A DNA stretch of 23,762 nt from a bacterium UBP14_UBA6098 (GTDB lineage Bacteria; UBP14; UBA6098): positions 1-23,762 of the forward strand of contig DIWU01000004.1 of assembly GCA_002428525.1 (NCBI GenBank), in the 5' to 3' direction. Positions within the stretch are counted from its first letter, which is position 1; each line of letters begins with the position of its first letter. This document shows positions 14,275-22,708 of the stretch, in pieces. The position numbers were made by a program, and so were the translations under genes. The notes beneath the pieces are model-generated. The model saw only the letters and a program-made list of their open reading frames with translations, ran no database searches and was not told the origin of the DNA.

Positions 14275-15309
14275 ATGGCAAAAGTCCTTAAATCGAAAAA
14301 GTCCAAGGGGAAATATCAGGATTCGGAAGAGCTTCGCGAGGCTAAACAGACGCAACTGCGCGATAGGCTCATTCGCGTCCGAACCCCAAACCGCCTTTGG
14401 TCAATTCTCGAACGCCAAAACTTCTTTGTATGCGGCTATTGCGGCCAACGGATGGCGCTCTACAGCCCTCAGTCCCTAACCGGCCGAGAAGAGAACCCGA
14501 TGATGTTCTACGGTTGCGGTCATCGTTGCGAGTTGAGCGGCATACATCGCTACCAGTTCATAGACAACAAGCTGATTACATTTATTTACGATCGCTTCAG
14601 AACCATTTTCCCAAACGCCGAAGGAAACCGAAAAAATGTCCAGTCTCTCGTCGCCCAGTTCGAGGAGATCGCTCGCCTCGACGTGCGGAGACGCCACCTT
14701 TTAGAGCTTCTGCCACATGCCGGCTTCAATCGAGACGATATCCTCAAGGAGATAATCGACCTCGAGAAAACTATTAAGGAGCGCCGCGATAAAACGGCCG
14801 GTTTCGATGAGAATAGACCCGAGAAAAGCACGCTTTTCGCCCCGATATTCATCGCCGAGTCGCCGGCGGAGCTTTGCACACTCGACCTTCTCTATCTTCG
14901 CGAGCTTGTTCGCGCGGCTATCCGCAGGATTCGCTTTTTCAACGAAACGCTTATTGTCCGCGTCACTCCGCTTACCGAGGAAGAATTACATATCGACGAG
15001 GAGGGGGGAGGTAAGATATTCAACCTTCACCTCCAATTCGATCCGCGATCTATCGAAATCGATAGCATCCTCAAAATGATTGACTCCGATGAAGAACAAA
15101 AACCGGAAAAAAAACCGGACAGGCCTAAATACGCCTTCGAGCGAACCGACCTCGATTTCATTATGAACGATGAGGAGCCTTCGGACGATTTTTCCGGTTT
15201 CTCTCGAAGCGCCGACAAGGTCGATCTGGAGCTTCTTATGACCGAGCCGGGTTCGATCAAAGAGAAAGAAATCCTCTCTAAAAGAGAAAAGAAAGAAGGC
15301 GAGGAATAA
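14275..15309 (+). CDS. Zinc-ribbon/coiled-coil protein resembling the C-terminal half of a large serine recombinase
   Basis: This is a 344-aa protein. After a basic N-terminus (KSKKSKGKYQDSEE), residues ~42-95 form a zinc ribbon like the recombinase zinc beta-ribbon domain: FVCGYCGQRM, then YGCGHRCELSGIHRYQFID, giving two Cys pairs. A coiled-coil-like charged helix follows (~115-180, ILKEIIDLEKTIKERRDK), then LRELVRAAIRRIRFFNETLIVRV, matching the closing segment of large serine recombinases. The N-terminal resolvase domain with the catalytic Ser is absent. A ~90-residue acidic/basic tail (MNDEEPSDDFSGFSRS) is extra. A clean start and strong promoter argue against simple debris. It may bind DNA, for example as a domesticated or accessory factor. 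The family call is by pattern only. Confidence 0.6.
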   Translation: MAKVLKSKKSKGKYQDSEELREAKQTQLRDRLIRVRTPNRLWSILERQNFFVCGYCGQRMALYSPQSLTGREENPMMFYGCGHRCELSGIHRYQFIDNKLITFIYDRFRTIFPNAEGNRKNVQSLVAQFEEIARLDVRRRHLLELLPHAGFNRDDILKEIIDLEKTIKERRDKTAGFDENRPEKSTLFAPIFIAESPAELCTLDLLYLRELVRAAIRRIRFFNETLIVRVTPLTEEELHIDEEGGGKIFNLHLQFDPRSIEIDSILKMIDSDEEQKPEKKPDRPKYAFERTDLDFIMNDEEPSDDFSGFSRSADKVDLELLMTEPGSIKEKEILSKREKKEGEE

Positions 15310-15319
15310 ACTCGCCTTC
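15295..15319. other. Perfect 9-bp stem-loop around the stop codon
   Basis: GAAGGCGAG (15295-15303) and CTCGCCTTC (15311-15319) enclose a 7-nt loop containing the TAA of the recombinase-like gene. No T-run follows on the plus strand; on the minus strand a T/C-rich tract does. It may limit read-through or stabilise the transcript. Confidence 0.45.
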
Positions 15320-15401
15320 GCACTTGAGATAAATCTGCAATTATCCTTGCCCGCGAAACGCTTCAGCGGATTCGGTTCAGTTTGCATCTTGTGTTTTCAA
15401 C

Positions 15402-15431
15402 TTGAAATCTCGAAAATAATAGCTATATTAT
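15402..15431 (+). promoter_or_regulatory. Candidate promoter of the giant secreted protein
   Basis: TTGAAA (15402-15407) is followed by TATATT (15424-15429, 16-nt spacer) or TATTAT (15426-15431, 18-nt spacer), about 46 nt before the ATG at 15477. Confidence 0.5.
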
Positions 15432-15476
15432 AAATGAAATTAAGAGGTCGTGGCCGTGGCCAAATGGGAGGTCCAT

Positions 15477-18400
15477 ATGGCACGGTTATTGTTTGTCTCG
15501 GTCATCGTTCTCGCGGTGACTCTTTTTGTGCCCTTCGCAAACGCTTCGATTTCGCTCATCCCAACAGGGGTCGAACAAAACTCACCCGAACAGGCATACA
15601 TCTTCGTTGGGGGGAAGGCCTATTCATCTTGGGGCGAAAGAGGAATGTTCGATTCCAATTTAGCCTCCGAATACGGCGAGATCCCGATTCTATGGTCGGC
15701 CGCAGAGGGTGCAAGCGGCGACTTCATCTGGCCGGATACTCTCGATGTGCTTCGGGGATTCGATTTTCTATCGAGGCCCTCCTACGACCCCTCGATATTT
15801 GACAAATCCTTCGCTATCTCGCTCCCCGGCGATAAGTCGATTGCGATCATCAGAGGCTCGGTGACCGACCCCTACGGCATGAGTTGCACTTGGCAATACC
15901 CATATTTCACACAGCTTTTCAACGCGATGCAATTGCCATCCGGTGCGATCTATACCTTGCTCGATTCGCAGGTCGTCTCCTTCGATTGGCGGACGAGACT
16001 CGTGATAATACCCGCATTTACAACAACATCCGAGAGCCTCGGCGTATATATGGACGAGACGGCCGCGCGATACCCCGATCTCGGGACCGCCCTTGTGAGC
16101 TTCCTGTCATCCGGCGGGACAATCTATACCGAGGGCAATTCCGGCTACCTGCTCGAAGCTTACGGAATCCTTCCTTCCGGCTCTATCGACCTCGAAGACA
16201 AGATCGAGGGGTCGATATCCGGCTTCAGCTCGGTTGCCCGTGTGAACAGGGAACATCCGCTTGGGTTCTACATCCCCAATATGGGGATTTACACAGTCCT
16301 CGGCCCGACCTTCAATCTGCCCGATCTCGATACAATACTCAAAGTCGCATCGAGCTCCGATCCTACAGATATCGACAAACCTGTCGTCGGAATATACCGG
16401 CCATCCTTCGGCGGGCGAGTGATCCTAAACGCGGCGATGCCGACCACCGGAATCCTCACCTCCGGCGACGCGCGCCAATGGCAATACTCCGCGAACGCCG
16501 TTCTGTCGGCCTTTGCCGAACGGGCTATCAATGTTCGTAGCGTGTTCACAAATGTTCCCATCGACTCGCTCGATGTCGCGCCGATAGCCCTTCCGGTCGG
16601 CCGCGCGCACGAGTTCGAGATCACCCTCCGCGTCCGCAACCTCTGGAACACGCCCTTGACAGATATCACAGTCACAGAGCAGATTGTCGGCATCTTCGAT
16701 TATGTCTCGACGGTCTCCGGCCCGGCGCCGACTGTCGCTTCCAACTCGATTACCTATTCCATCGCCTCGATTCCGGCCGGCGAGGAACAGATCATCGTCT
16801 ATCGCCTCAGCACACCGCCCGAGGGCGACTCCCGTTGGCTGAGCATCAATAACTATATGTTCGACGATAACAACGGCTTCTGTAGGATTTCAAGTAGCAC
16901 AATGAGCTTCAACGACCCGGCCGACGGCGTCCGCAGGCGCACCTACCGAAACGCGATCAAGGGGCGTTTCCTCTTCGAGGCCGATATCGTCGCCGATGCC
17001 GATCTCAACTGGAAAAATATCCTCGGCGAATATTTTCAACCCTTCAAAATCTGGTCGATCTTTGAAAACAAAGAAAGAACGCCCGGCCTGAATGTCAAAT
17101 ATATCCAATATATCCCGCTCGATGTCCCGATCTACTGGGTCGATCCGATGGCCATTCCGATAATACGAACCCCCGGCGGCCGCTTCGTTGACCTTCTGCG
17201 CGGATGGTTTGACGAAAACGAAAACGGAATCGTCGATCCGGGAGAGGTGATGTGGGACATGGACGGCGACGGCGACCCCGATGTTTGGGTCGATATAACG
17301 ACCATGCATCCCGCGCCGGATGTTATGGAGGTTGAAAATATATATTGGTTCAATCCTTGGGCGGACGAATACGAGGATATCGACGGCGACGGAATACAAC
17401 CTGTCGATATTGACGGAGACGGGATCTTTGAGGTCGATGACCCGGGCGATCTGATTCGCGCCCTTCGTTGCGAATGGTCGGAAAACCTCGACCCCTTCCC
17501 CGGTTATGGTTGGTTCGATCCCTACGCCAGCTGGGAGTTATGGATCGACCCGCCGCCGCTCGTAGGCATGGCGCTCGGTGCGGCCGAGGCCGCGGGGAGC
17601 TTGCTTGTCGATCTCGACACAATCCCCGAAATCCCCGACGAGCCATATTTCTACGATAACTGGGAGCGCTGGATGAACTTCGACGAGGTCAGCGGCGAGA
17701 TCCTATGGAAGCGGCTTGTTTATGTCCATTTCGGAAGCTACGAGGGCTTCGTTTTCGCCGACGATTCGACCTTCATCCCCGATCCGCGCGCAATCGATGT
17801 CGGCCGAGTGCCATGGCCGCGCAGGGAGTATATCGCTATCCTCAACCTCGGCGGCGACGAGCCGACAATGACAGACCCCACTTGCGATTCGAGCCAATAC
17901 AGCTGGATCGAATACAATACTATATGGGGCGAACCGGTGAAGAAAAAAACCCCGATCCGCGTGAGTTACACCTATTACACGCCGCTTCCGAACCCGCTCC
18001 AATTCGAGTATATTAGCACAACCTTCGAGATCACCGACCCGACCACAAGCGCGAGAATGCAATACCTCCCGAAAAACGGCGAGGCCGATCTGACCTTCTC
18101 GCTATGCGCGAGCACCGAATATAGTAAGTATTGGCTTAAAAATGTCGGTCAGGATTGGGGGGAGTTTGTTTTCGACTATTCCGGCACCGGCTCCGGCTGG
18201 ACACAAACCTCGACGACGCCCGACGGCCTCGGCGACGGCGTTGTCGGCTATATGGTTCACGAAATCCCGAAGGGGATGGGCGGCTACTCAATAGACCTGC
18301 CGCGCGACGCCTTCGGTAATATCGATATTTCGAGCCTTGTCGAGGGGTTTTCGCCCTACATGGATCACGACTCGGTGGGAAACGAGATAACTGTCTATGA

Positions 18401-21119
18401 GCTTCCCTTCAAATGGCAGATTCTCATTCCGCAAATCCTCATTCCGCCGGCTCTCGACGATGACGATAACGAAGGAACGGACGACTGGGACGACGATTTC
18501 GGCGATCGCTTTGTCAGTCGAACCGGCTATCTTCACGATATTTATCCTCCGCTTTTCGGCGAGGACGCCGCGGACAGTTTCGCCGCCAATCCTTGGACAT
18601 TATTCCCGATCGAAGGCGATCTGGCCGTCGCGCACGAGGGCTGGTGCCCCGGCGCGGACAGCTCCTATGGCGACGACCTCTGCGAGCACCTCGGCGAAAC
18701 CCGCCTGACAGTCCGCGCGAAATACACAGGGAAGGGCTTCGAGGGGCCGGTCGAGATCAACAAGGGCGTTTGGTTGGTCAATGAGGAGATCTTCGGCGGA
18801 TCGCCTTGGGTGCAGTGGTCGCACGCCCAGTTCGCCTTCGCGAAGGGGCACAATATCGCGCTCTCGCGTTATGCCGACCCCACCGTAATCCCGATACATC
18901 CCGACACAGTCATGCTCCAGTGGCGAGTTTCCGAGACCGAAGAGCCGGCCGTTTTCGACATCGACTACGATCCCTATCTCGACGGTAGAGGCTACGGCGA
19001 TGTCTCGATCACAACGCATGTCGGCGGACGCGAGCCTTCGAGCCTTTTTGCGCCGGATCATTTCTGGAACGCGCGTATCGACCCGATCTCCGAGCCGCAG
19101 ACCGTTACTGCTCTGCCATGGGCAACCTCCGCCGACACAGCGCTTTTCGAAGCCGGCTACCCAAAAACCGCGGAGGGCGCAATCTTGCAGGTTGTCATCG
19201 AAATAGACAACACAACGGGGAGCCATTGGTATCGCACCGAGGTTCAACCGGACCTTTCAGCGCTCGGAACAAGCGAGCTATTCCTTTGGTATGCCTGCTA
19301 TCCGAGACCGTTCGTGCCCCAGCATGTCGAGTTCGCGCCTGACGGCACACCGACTGTCACCTCCGGCGACGATCCCCGCACCTTCACCGCCGGTTGGCGC
19401 TTCAACCCCAGCGCGGACGAGGTTTTATTCGCAGTCGGCGAGTCCGACGGTAGCGCCATGATCCCCGAGATTCAATCCTCGCGGCGCGGCTATTTTATCT
19501 TCCATATCAAGCTCGACCCGAACCTGCCGGTCGGCGTTTTCGACATTCCCTTCAGCCTGTCGGCCTATCAGCGACACTATACAGAAGCCGGCCCGGGAAT
19601 CCCCGTAACGGCCGAGGTTCCGACAGCTAAATTCGCCGTCGTCAGAAGGGGAGTGGACGGCGCGATCACAACGAATGCCAAAATCCTTCGCGCGCAGGCA
19701 GATTTGACGAACCTCGAAACGGACCTGCTCGACTATGTGACAATCGAAAACCCCTCTGCCGATGTCAAATACGCCCTAAGCCGCCCGACAGCGGCGAACT
19801 GGCCGATTCTTGAGAATGTTACCGGCGCTTCGGTCAGCGGTTCCACGCTATCGATGCCGATTCCCTCTCACCTCGGTTCGCCGTGGCCGCCGTCTATCAG
19901 CCTCAACCTGTTCTGGATCGCCGCCAAGGCGATAGTCGAGCCGCCCTACGCCTCCGACGCCCTTCCGCTGGACATCGGCGCGACTCTTCGTTATGATGAT
20001 TTCATGGGAATTCCGCGAGAAAAGACTTGTAGCCCGATAACGATCGCCGCACGCGGGGCCTTGATGCATCTGCAAAAGCGCGTGAGCGAGGTCAACGGAA
20101 TTCCTATATCGGAGGGCGGTTATTTCGTGCTCGACCAAGGCTCAAACCAAGTGACTATCGACCTAATAGCCACTAATATCGGAAACGACATCGCCTTCAA
20201 TATCGCGATCGAGGGCCTCGTAGGCGCGGACGCCGATTTCGTCTCGGCCGACAGCTCCTATCCATGGACCTTCGACGCCGAGACAAAAACCGTCAGATGG
20301 CCGAATTTCGCGCATATACCGCCGGGGGACAAGCGTTCGATTCCGGTCAAGCTCAATATCGAAAAAACCGAACAGGACGAACTCCTCGAGTTGTTTTACG
20401 CTTTTGCGACCGAGTTCTGGGACAGCCTCGACCGAAGCGGATCGACCATCGGTGTGCGTTATCGCCCCGAGGATCGCGACACTATCTTCTACGGAATAGA
20501 CCTTTTCTTCCAAGATGGCGATTTAACTGCATCACAGACCGAAATCGAGATCGGAGACATTGTAAATCTCACAGCCAAAGTGAGAATTCGGGGCAACACA
20601 ACCGCGAAAAATGTCATGGTCAGGTTCATGGAAAACGGCGTCGGCGTTAATAGGATTATCCCCGAGCTTAACCCGGCCGACAGCTTTGCTGTTGTATCGA
20701 TGCCGTTCACGGTTTCAAACGAGTATCACGTCCTTTATGTCGTCGTCGATCCGGACAGCATTATGGGCGAGCTGGACGAGAAAAACAATGTCGCTATGCT
20801 CGAAATCTACACCGGCAAAGGTTCTCCGCTCCGCGAAGTCCAAAATTTCCCGAATCCCTTCAAGAGCTATACCGAATTCACGTATGTTCTCGCTAAGCCT
20901 ATGTCGGACTTGAAGATCAAGGTATATACCGTCCGCGGAAGGCCCGTGAAAACCTTCGATTTCTGTCCGACCTCGGTCGGTTATAATTCGATCGGTTGGG
21001 ACGGAAATGACGACAGGGGAGACCCAATCGCCAACGGGACATATATTTACAAGATTATCGCGCAGGATGCCGACGACCAAAAATACGAGTTCACAGAGCG
21101 AATTGTCAGAATGAGATAA
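15477..21119 (+). CDS. Giant secreted multidomain protein with FlgD-like C-terminal domain
   Basis: The start ATG 15477 follows GGGAGG (15466-15471) at 5 nt and opens directly with a signal peptide (MARLLFVSVIVLAVTLFVPF, cleavage likely after ANA); the GTG at 15450 would place nine extra residues ahead of it. The product is 1880 aa. In order: an alpha/beta region (~100-350, IAIIRGSV, LVIIPAF, FLSSGGTIYTEG); a DUF11-like beta-sandwich (~360-460, ITLRVRNLWNTPLTDITVTE); two acidic EF-hand/thrombospondin-3-like calcium stretches (~577-606 DMDGDGDPDVW; ~632-660 DIDGDGIQPVDIDGDGIFEV); long beta-rich regions without clear assignment; a second DUF11-like domain (~1547-1640); a CARDB-like domain (~1680-1780, LDEKNNVAMLEI); and the FlgD/T9SS-type terminus (NFPNPFKSYTEFTYVL, GYNSIGWDGNDDRGDPIANG). 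It is likely exported to the cell surface; an adhesive or structural role is inference. Confidence 0.85.
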   Translation: MARLLFVSVIVLAVTLFVPFANASISLIPTGVEQNSPEQAYIFVGGKAYSSWGERGMFDSNLASEYGEIPILWSAAEGASGDFIWPDTLDVLRGFDFLSRPSYDPSIFDKSFAISLPGDKSIAIIRGSVTDPYGMSCTWQYPYFTQLFNAMQLPSGAIYTLLDSQVVSFDWRTRLVIIPAFTTTSESLGVYMDETAARYPDLGTALVSFLSSGGTIYTEGNSGYLLEAYGILPSGSIDLEDKIEGSISGFSSVARVNREHPLGFYIPNMGIYTVLGPTFNLPDLDTILKVASSSDPTDIDKPVVGIYRPSFGGRVILNAAMPTTGILTSGDARQWQYSANAVLSAFAERAINVRSVFTNVPIDSLDVAPIALPVGRAHEFEITLRVRNLWNTPLTDITVTEQIVGIFDYVSTVSGPAPTVASNSITYSIASIPAGEEQIIVYRLSTPPEGDSRWLSINNYMFDDNNGFCRISSSTMSFNDPADGVRRRTYRNAIKGRFLFEADIVADADLNWKNILGEYFQPFKIWSIFENKERTPGLNVKYIQYIPLDVPIYWVDPMAIPIIRTPGGRFVDLLRGWFDENENGIVDPGEVMWDMDGDGDPDVWVDITTMHPAPDVMEVENIYWFNPWADEYEDIDGDGIQPVDIDGDGIFEVDDPGDLIRALRCEWSENLDPFPGYGWFDPYASWELWIDPPPLVGMALGAAEAAGSLLVDLDTIPEIPDEPYFYDNWERWMNFDEVSGEILWKRLVYVHFGSYEGFVFADDSTFIPDPRAIDVGRVPWPRREYIAILNLGGDEPTMTDPTCDSSQYSWIEYNTIWGEPVKKKTPIRVSYTYYTPLPNPLQFEYISTTFEITDPTTSARMQYLPKNGEADLTFSLCASTEYSKYWLKNVGQDWGEFVFDYSGTGSGWTQTSTTPDGLGDGVVGYMVHEIPKGMGGYSIDLPRDAFGNIDISSLVEGFSPYMDHDSVGNEITVYELPFKWQILIPQILIPPALDDDDNEGTDDWDDDFGDRFVSRTGYLHDIYPPLFGEDAADSFAANPWTLFPIEGDLAVAHEGWCPGADSSYGDDLCEHLGETRLTVRAKYTGKGFEGPVEINKGVWLVNEEIFGGSPWVQWSHAQFAFAKGHNIALSRYADPTVIPIHPDTVMLQWRVSETEEPAVFDIDYDPYLDGRGYGDVSITTHVGGREPSSLFAPDHFWNARIDPISEPQTVTALPWATSADTALFEAGYPKTAEGAILQVVIEIDNTTGSHWYRTEVQPDLSALGTSELFLWYACYPRPFVPQHVEFAPDGTPTVTSGDDPRTFTAGWRFNPSADEVLFAVGESDGSAMIPEIQSSRRGYFIFHIKLDPNLPVGVFDIPFSLSAYQRHYTEAGPGIPVTAEVPTAKFAVVRRGVDGAITTNAKILRAQADLTNLETDLLDYVTIENPSADVKYALSRPTAANWPILENVTGASVSGSTLSMPIPSHLGSPWPPSISLNLFWIAAKAIVEPPYASDALPLDIGATLRYDDFMGIPREKTCSPITIAARGALMHLQKRVSEVNGIPISEGGYFVLDQGSNQVTIDLIATNIGNDIAFNIAIEGLVGADADFVSADSSYPWTFDAETKTVRWPNFAHIPPGDKRSIPVKLNIEKTEQDELLELFYAFATEFWDSLDRSGSTIGVRYRPEDRDTIFYGIDLFFQDGDLTASQTEIEIGDIVNLTAKVRIRGNTTAKNVMVRFMENGVGVNRIIPELNPADSFAVVSMPFTVSNEYHVLYVVVDPDSIMGELDEKNNVAMLEIYTGKGSPLREVQNFPNPFKSYTEFTYVLAKPMSDLKIKVYTVRGRPVKTFDFCPTSVGYNSIGWDGNDDRGDPIANGTYIYKIIAQDADDQKYEFTERIVRMR

Positions 21120-21141
21120 TTTATTTTTCGGCAGATGTAGC

Positions 21142-21172
21142 AAAAACGGCCTTTTCCGGAAGGCCGTTTTTT
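21142..21172 (+). terminator. Rho-independent terminator
   Basis: CGGCCTT (21147-21153) pairs perfectly with AAGGCCG (21160-21166) around a 6-nt loop. A-tract upstream and T6 downstream (21167-21172) extend the stem, so it could work in both directions. It ends the giant-protein transcript. Confidence 0.93.
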
Positions 21173-21187
21173 ATATGATGATTTCTA

Positions 21188-21223
21188 TTGCGAAATCTTT
21201 ATGAAGAGATAAATTATCTTCAT
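21188..21223 (+). promoter_or_regulatory. Candidate tsaB promoter with inverted repeat over the start codon
   Basis: TTGCGA (21188-21193) and TAAATT (21210-21215) could drive a leaderless or nearly leaderless tsaB transcript. An imperfect palindrome, ATGAAGAGATAA (21201-21212) against TTATCTTCAT (21214-21223), overlaps the -10 and the ATG at 21222. No Shine-Dalgarno is visible, in line with a very short leader. Confidence 0.35.
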
Positions 21224-21902
21224 GTTAATTCTGGGGATAGACACCGCGACCATATCGAGCTCGATTGCACTTTTTGAAACGAGCTCGAATAGGGATTTAG
21301 GGGTAGTTTCTTCGCCCGGTGCCGCAAAAAACTCGGAGAGTATTATCCCCGGCATCGATAGTCTTCTTGAAAGAAACTCTCTCGATTACTCGTCGATCGA
21401 CTTAATAACCGTCGCTATTGGACCCGGATCCTTCACAGGCCTTCGAGTCGGACTTTCCACAGCGAAGGGGCTTGCATACGCCCTCGCGAAGCCGATCGTT
21501 GCACTGGATAGCCTTGCTATTCGGGCTTTTTCAGCCGAAACTACCGGTGAACCCATCGCGGTTTGCCTCGATGCTAAACGAGGGGAGGTGTTTGGAGCTA
21601 TTTTCAAATCATATAATAAGTTAAGTCCACCTGAGACTCTAATCGATTCAAGGATATTCACAATCCCGGAATTAAGAGCAACTTGTAACTCATTGCATGT
21701 TAAGACTATACTCACAAATATTCACTTGGATAAAACCTTTGAATCTTCGAGTTTTAAAATTATATTTTTAAACGATTCTATTTATAACTCTATATATTTA
21801 TGTAAGTTAGCTTATATTATATACAATACCGATGGAGCTAATGATATTAATCAATTAACACCTAAATATTTGGTTGATTTCACTCCGGGTATTCAACGAT
21901 GA
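21222..21902 (+). CDS. tsaB: tRNA t6A biosynthesis protein TsaB (YeaZ)
   Basis: This 226-aa protein has the ASKHA fold of TsaB, the partner that activates TsaD for adding threonylcarbamoyl to A37 of ANN-decoding tRNAs. ILGIDTATISSSIAL opens the first lobe; SLDYSSIDLITVAIGPGSFTGLRVGLSTAKGLAYA is the strongly conserved family core (residues ~55-90), and VCLDAKRGEVFGAIF starts the second lobe. The C-terminal ~95 residues are less conserved and are written in strikingly AT-rich codons compared with the first part. TGA (21900-21902) overlaps the ATG of the next gene (ATGA), so translation is coupled. tsaD, tsaC and tsaE are not in the window. Confidence 0.93.
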   Translation: MLILGIDTATISSSIALFETSSNRDLGVVSSPGAAKNSESIIPGIDSLLERNSLDYSSIDLITVAIGPGSFTGLRVGLSTAKGLAYALAKPIVALDSLAIRAFSAETTGEPIAVCLDAKRGEVFGAIFKSYNKLSPPETLIDSRIFTIPELRATCNSLHVKTILTNIHLDKTFESSSFKIIFLNDSIYNSIYLCKLAYIIYNTDGANDINQLTPKYLVDFTPGIQR

Positions 21903-22708
21903 ACATATCTAATCTAAACCGATCATTCGAGTTTTTAAATAATAGTAGTATCTCTAAATATACTAAGAGTTTAGCTGTTATTTGCGGTTCCGGATTAGCT
22001 CAAAGCATTAATGAATACGCCGATGTTATCGAGCGATTTACATATACAGAAATCCCTAATTTTCCGATTCCCAAAGTCGGTGGACACACAGGGGAGTTGC
22101 TTGTAATTAACTTCAAAAATACCAACATATTAGCTCTTGTCTTTTCAGGTCGGGTTCATCTTTATGAAGGCTTCTGTATTAGTGATGTTTTGTTTCAAGT
22201 TAGGCTTGCTAAGTTACTGAATATCAACACGATTGTAATAACCTGCGCGTCTGGTTCATTGAACCGGAATTCTCTGCCCGGCGAGTTGGGTTTGATAACA
22301 GACCAAATCGATCTCCAAAGTTTCTCTAAAACAACCGCAGGAGTGGAACATAACCCCATTTACGATAATGAATTAGCTAATACGATTTATGAAATCGCAT
22401 TAAAGTCCGGAATCCCAATTCGTAGAGGAACACTTTGCGCTGTGCTGGGTCCGAGCTACGAAACACCCGCAGAGGCAAATATAGCAAAAATTTGCGGTGC
22501 CGATTGGATGTCGATGTCCACTATAAAAGAGACTGCTGAGGCCTCCGCTTTGGGGCTAAAAGTCGTCGGCATCACAGGCGTTACAAACTATGTGAATGAT
22601 TCCAATATGTCTCACGATCATGTCCTCAAATCGGCGTTAGATTCCTCAAAACATTTATGGGCATTGCTTTCCGCCACAGCAAGAGGAGGTTTATATGGAA
22701 AAGAATGA
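21899..22708 (+). CDS. Purine nucleoside phosphorylase (trimeric PNP family)
   Basis: This 269-aa enzyme splits inosine/guanosine or related purine nucleosides with phosphate, for purine salvage. Family motifs: VICGSGLA near residue 28 (phosphate loop), KVGGHTGEL, ALVFSGRVHLYEG (catalytic/phosphate His), ITCASGSLN, LGPSYETPAE (base-contacting Glu), DWMSMSTIKETAEA (the Met-Ser-Thr-x-x-Glu block) and GVTNYVND (Asn that binds the base; the family more often has TNxAAG). It starts within the tsaB stop (ATGA) and ends inside accD. The gene is AT-rich compared with others in the window. Specificity (PNP versus methylthioadenosine phosphorylase) cannot be settled, but the motifs favour PNP. Confidence 0.9.
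   Translation: MNISNLNRSFEFLNNSSISKYTKSLAVICGSGLAQSINEYADVIERFTYTEIPNFPIPKVGGHTGELLVINFKNTNILALVFSGRVHLYEGFCISDVLFQVRLAKLLNINTIVITCASGSLNRNSLPGELGLITDQIDLQSFSKTTAGVEHNPIYDNELANTIYEIALKSGIPIRRGTLCAVLGPSYETPAEANIAKICGADWMSMSTIKETAEASALGLKVVGITGVTNYVNDSNMSHDHVLKSALDSSKHLWALLSATARGGLYGKE

Noticed and set aside
18600..19247. Minus-strand 215-aa ORF inside the giant protein gene
   Set aside because: Antisense shadow; the plus frame is continuous over 5.6 kb with recognisable domains at both ends.
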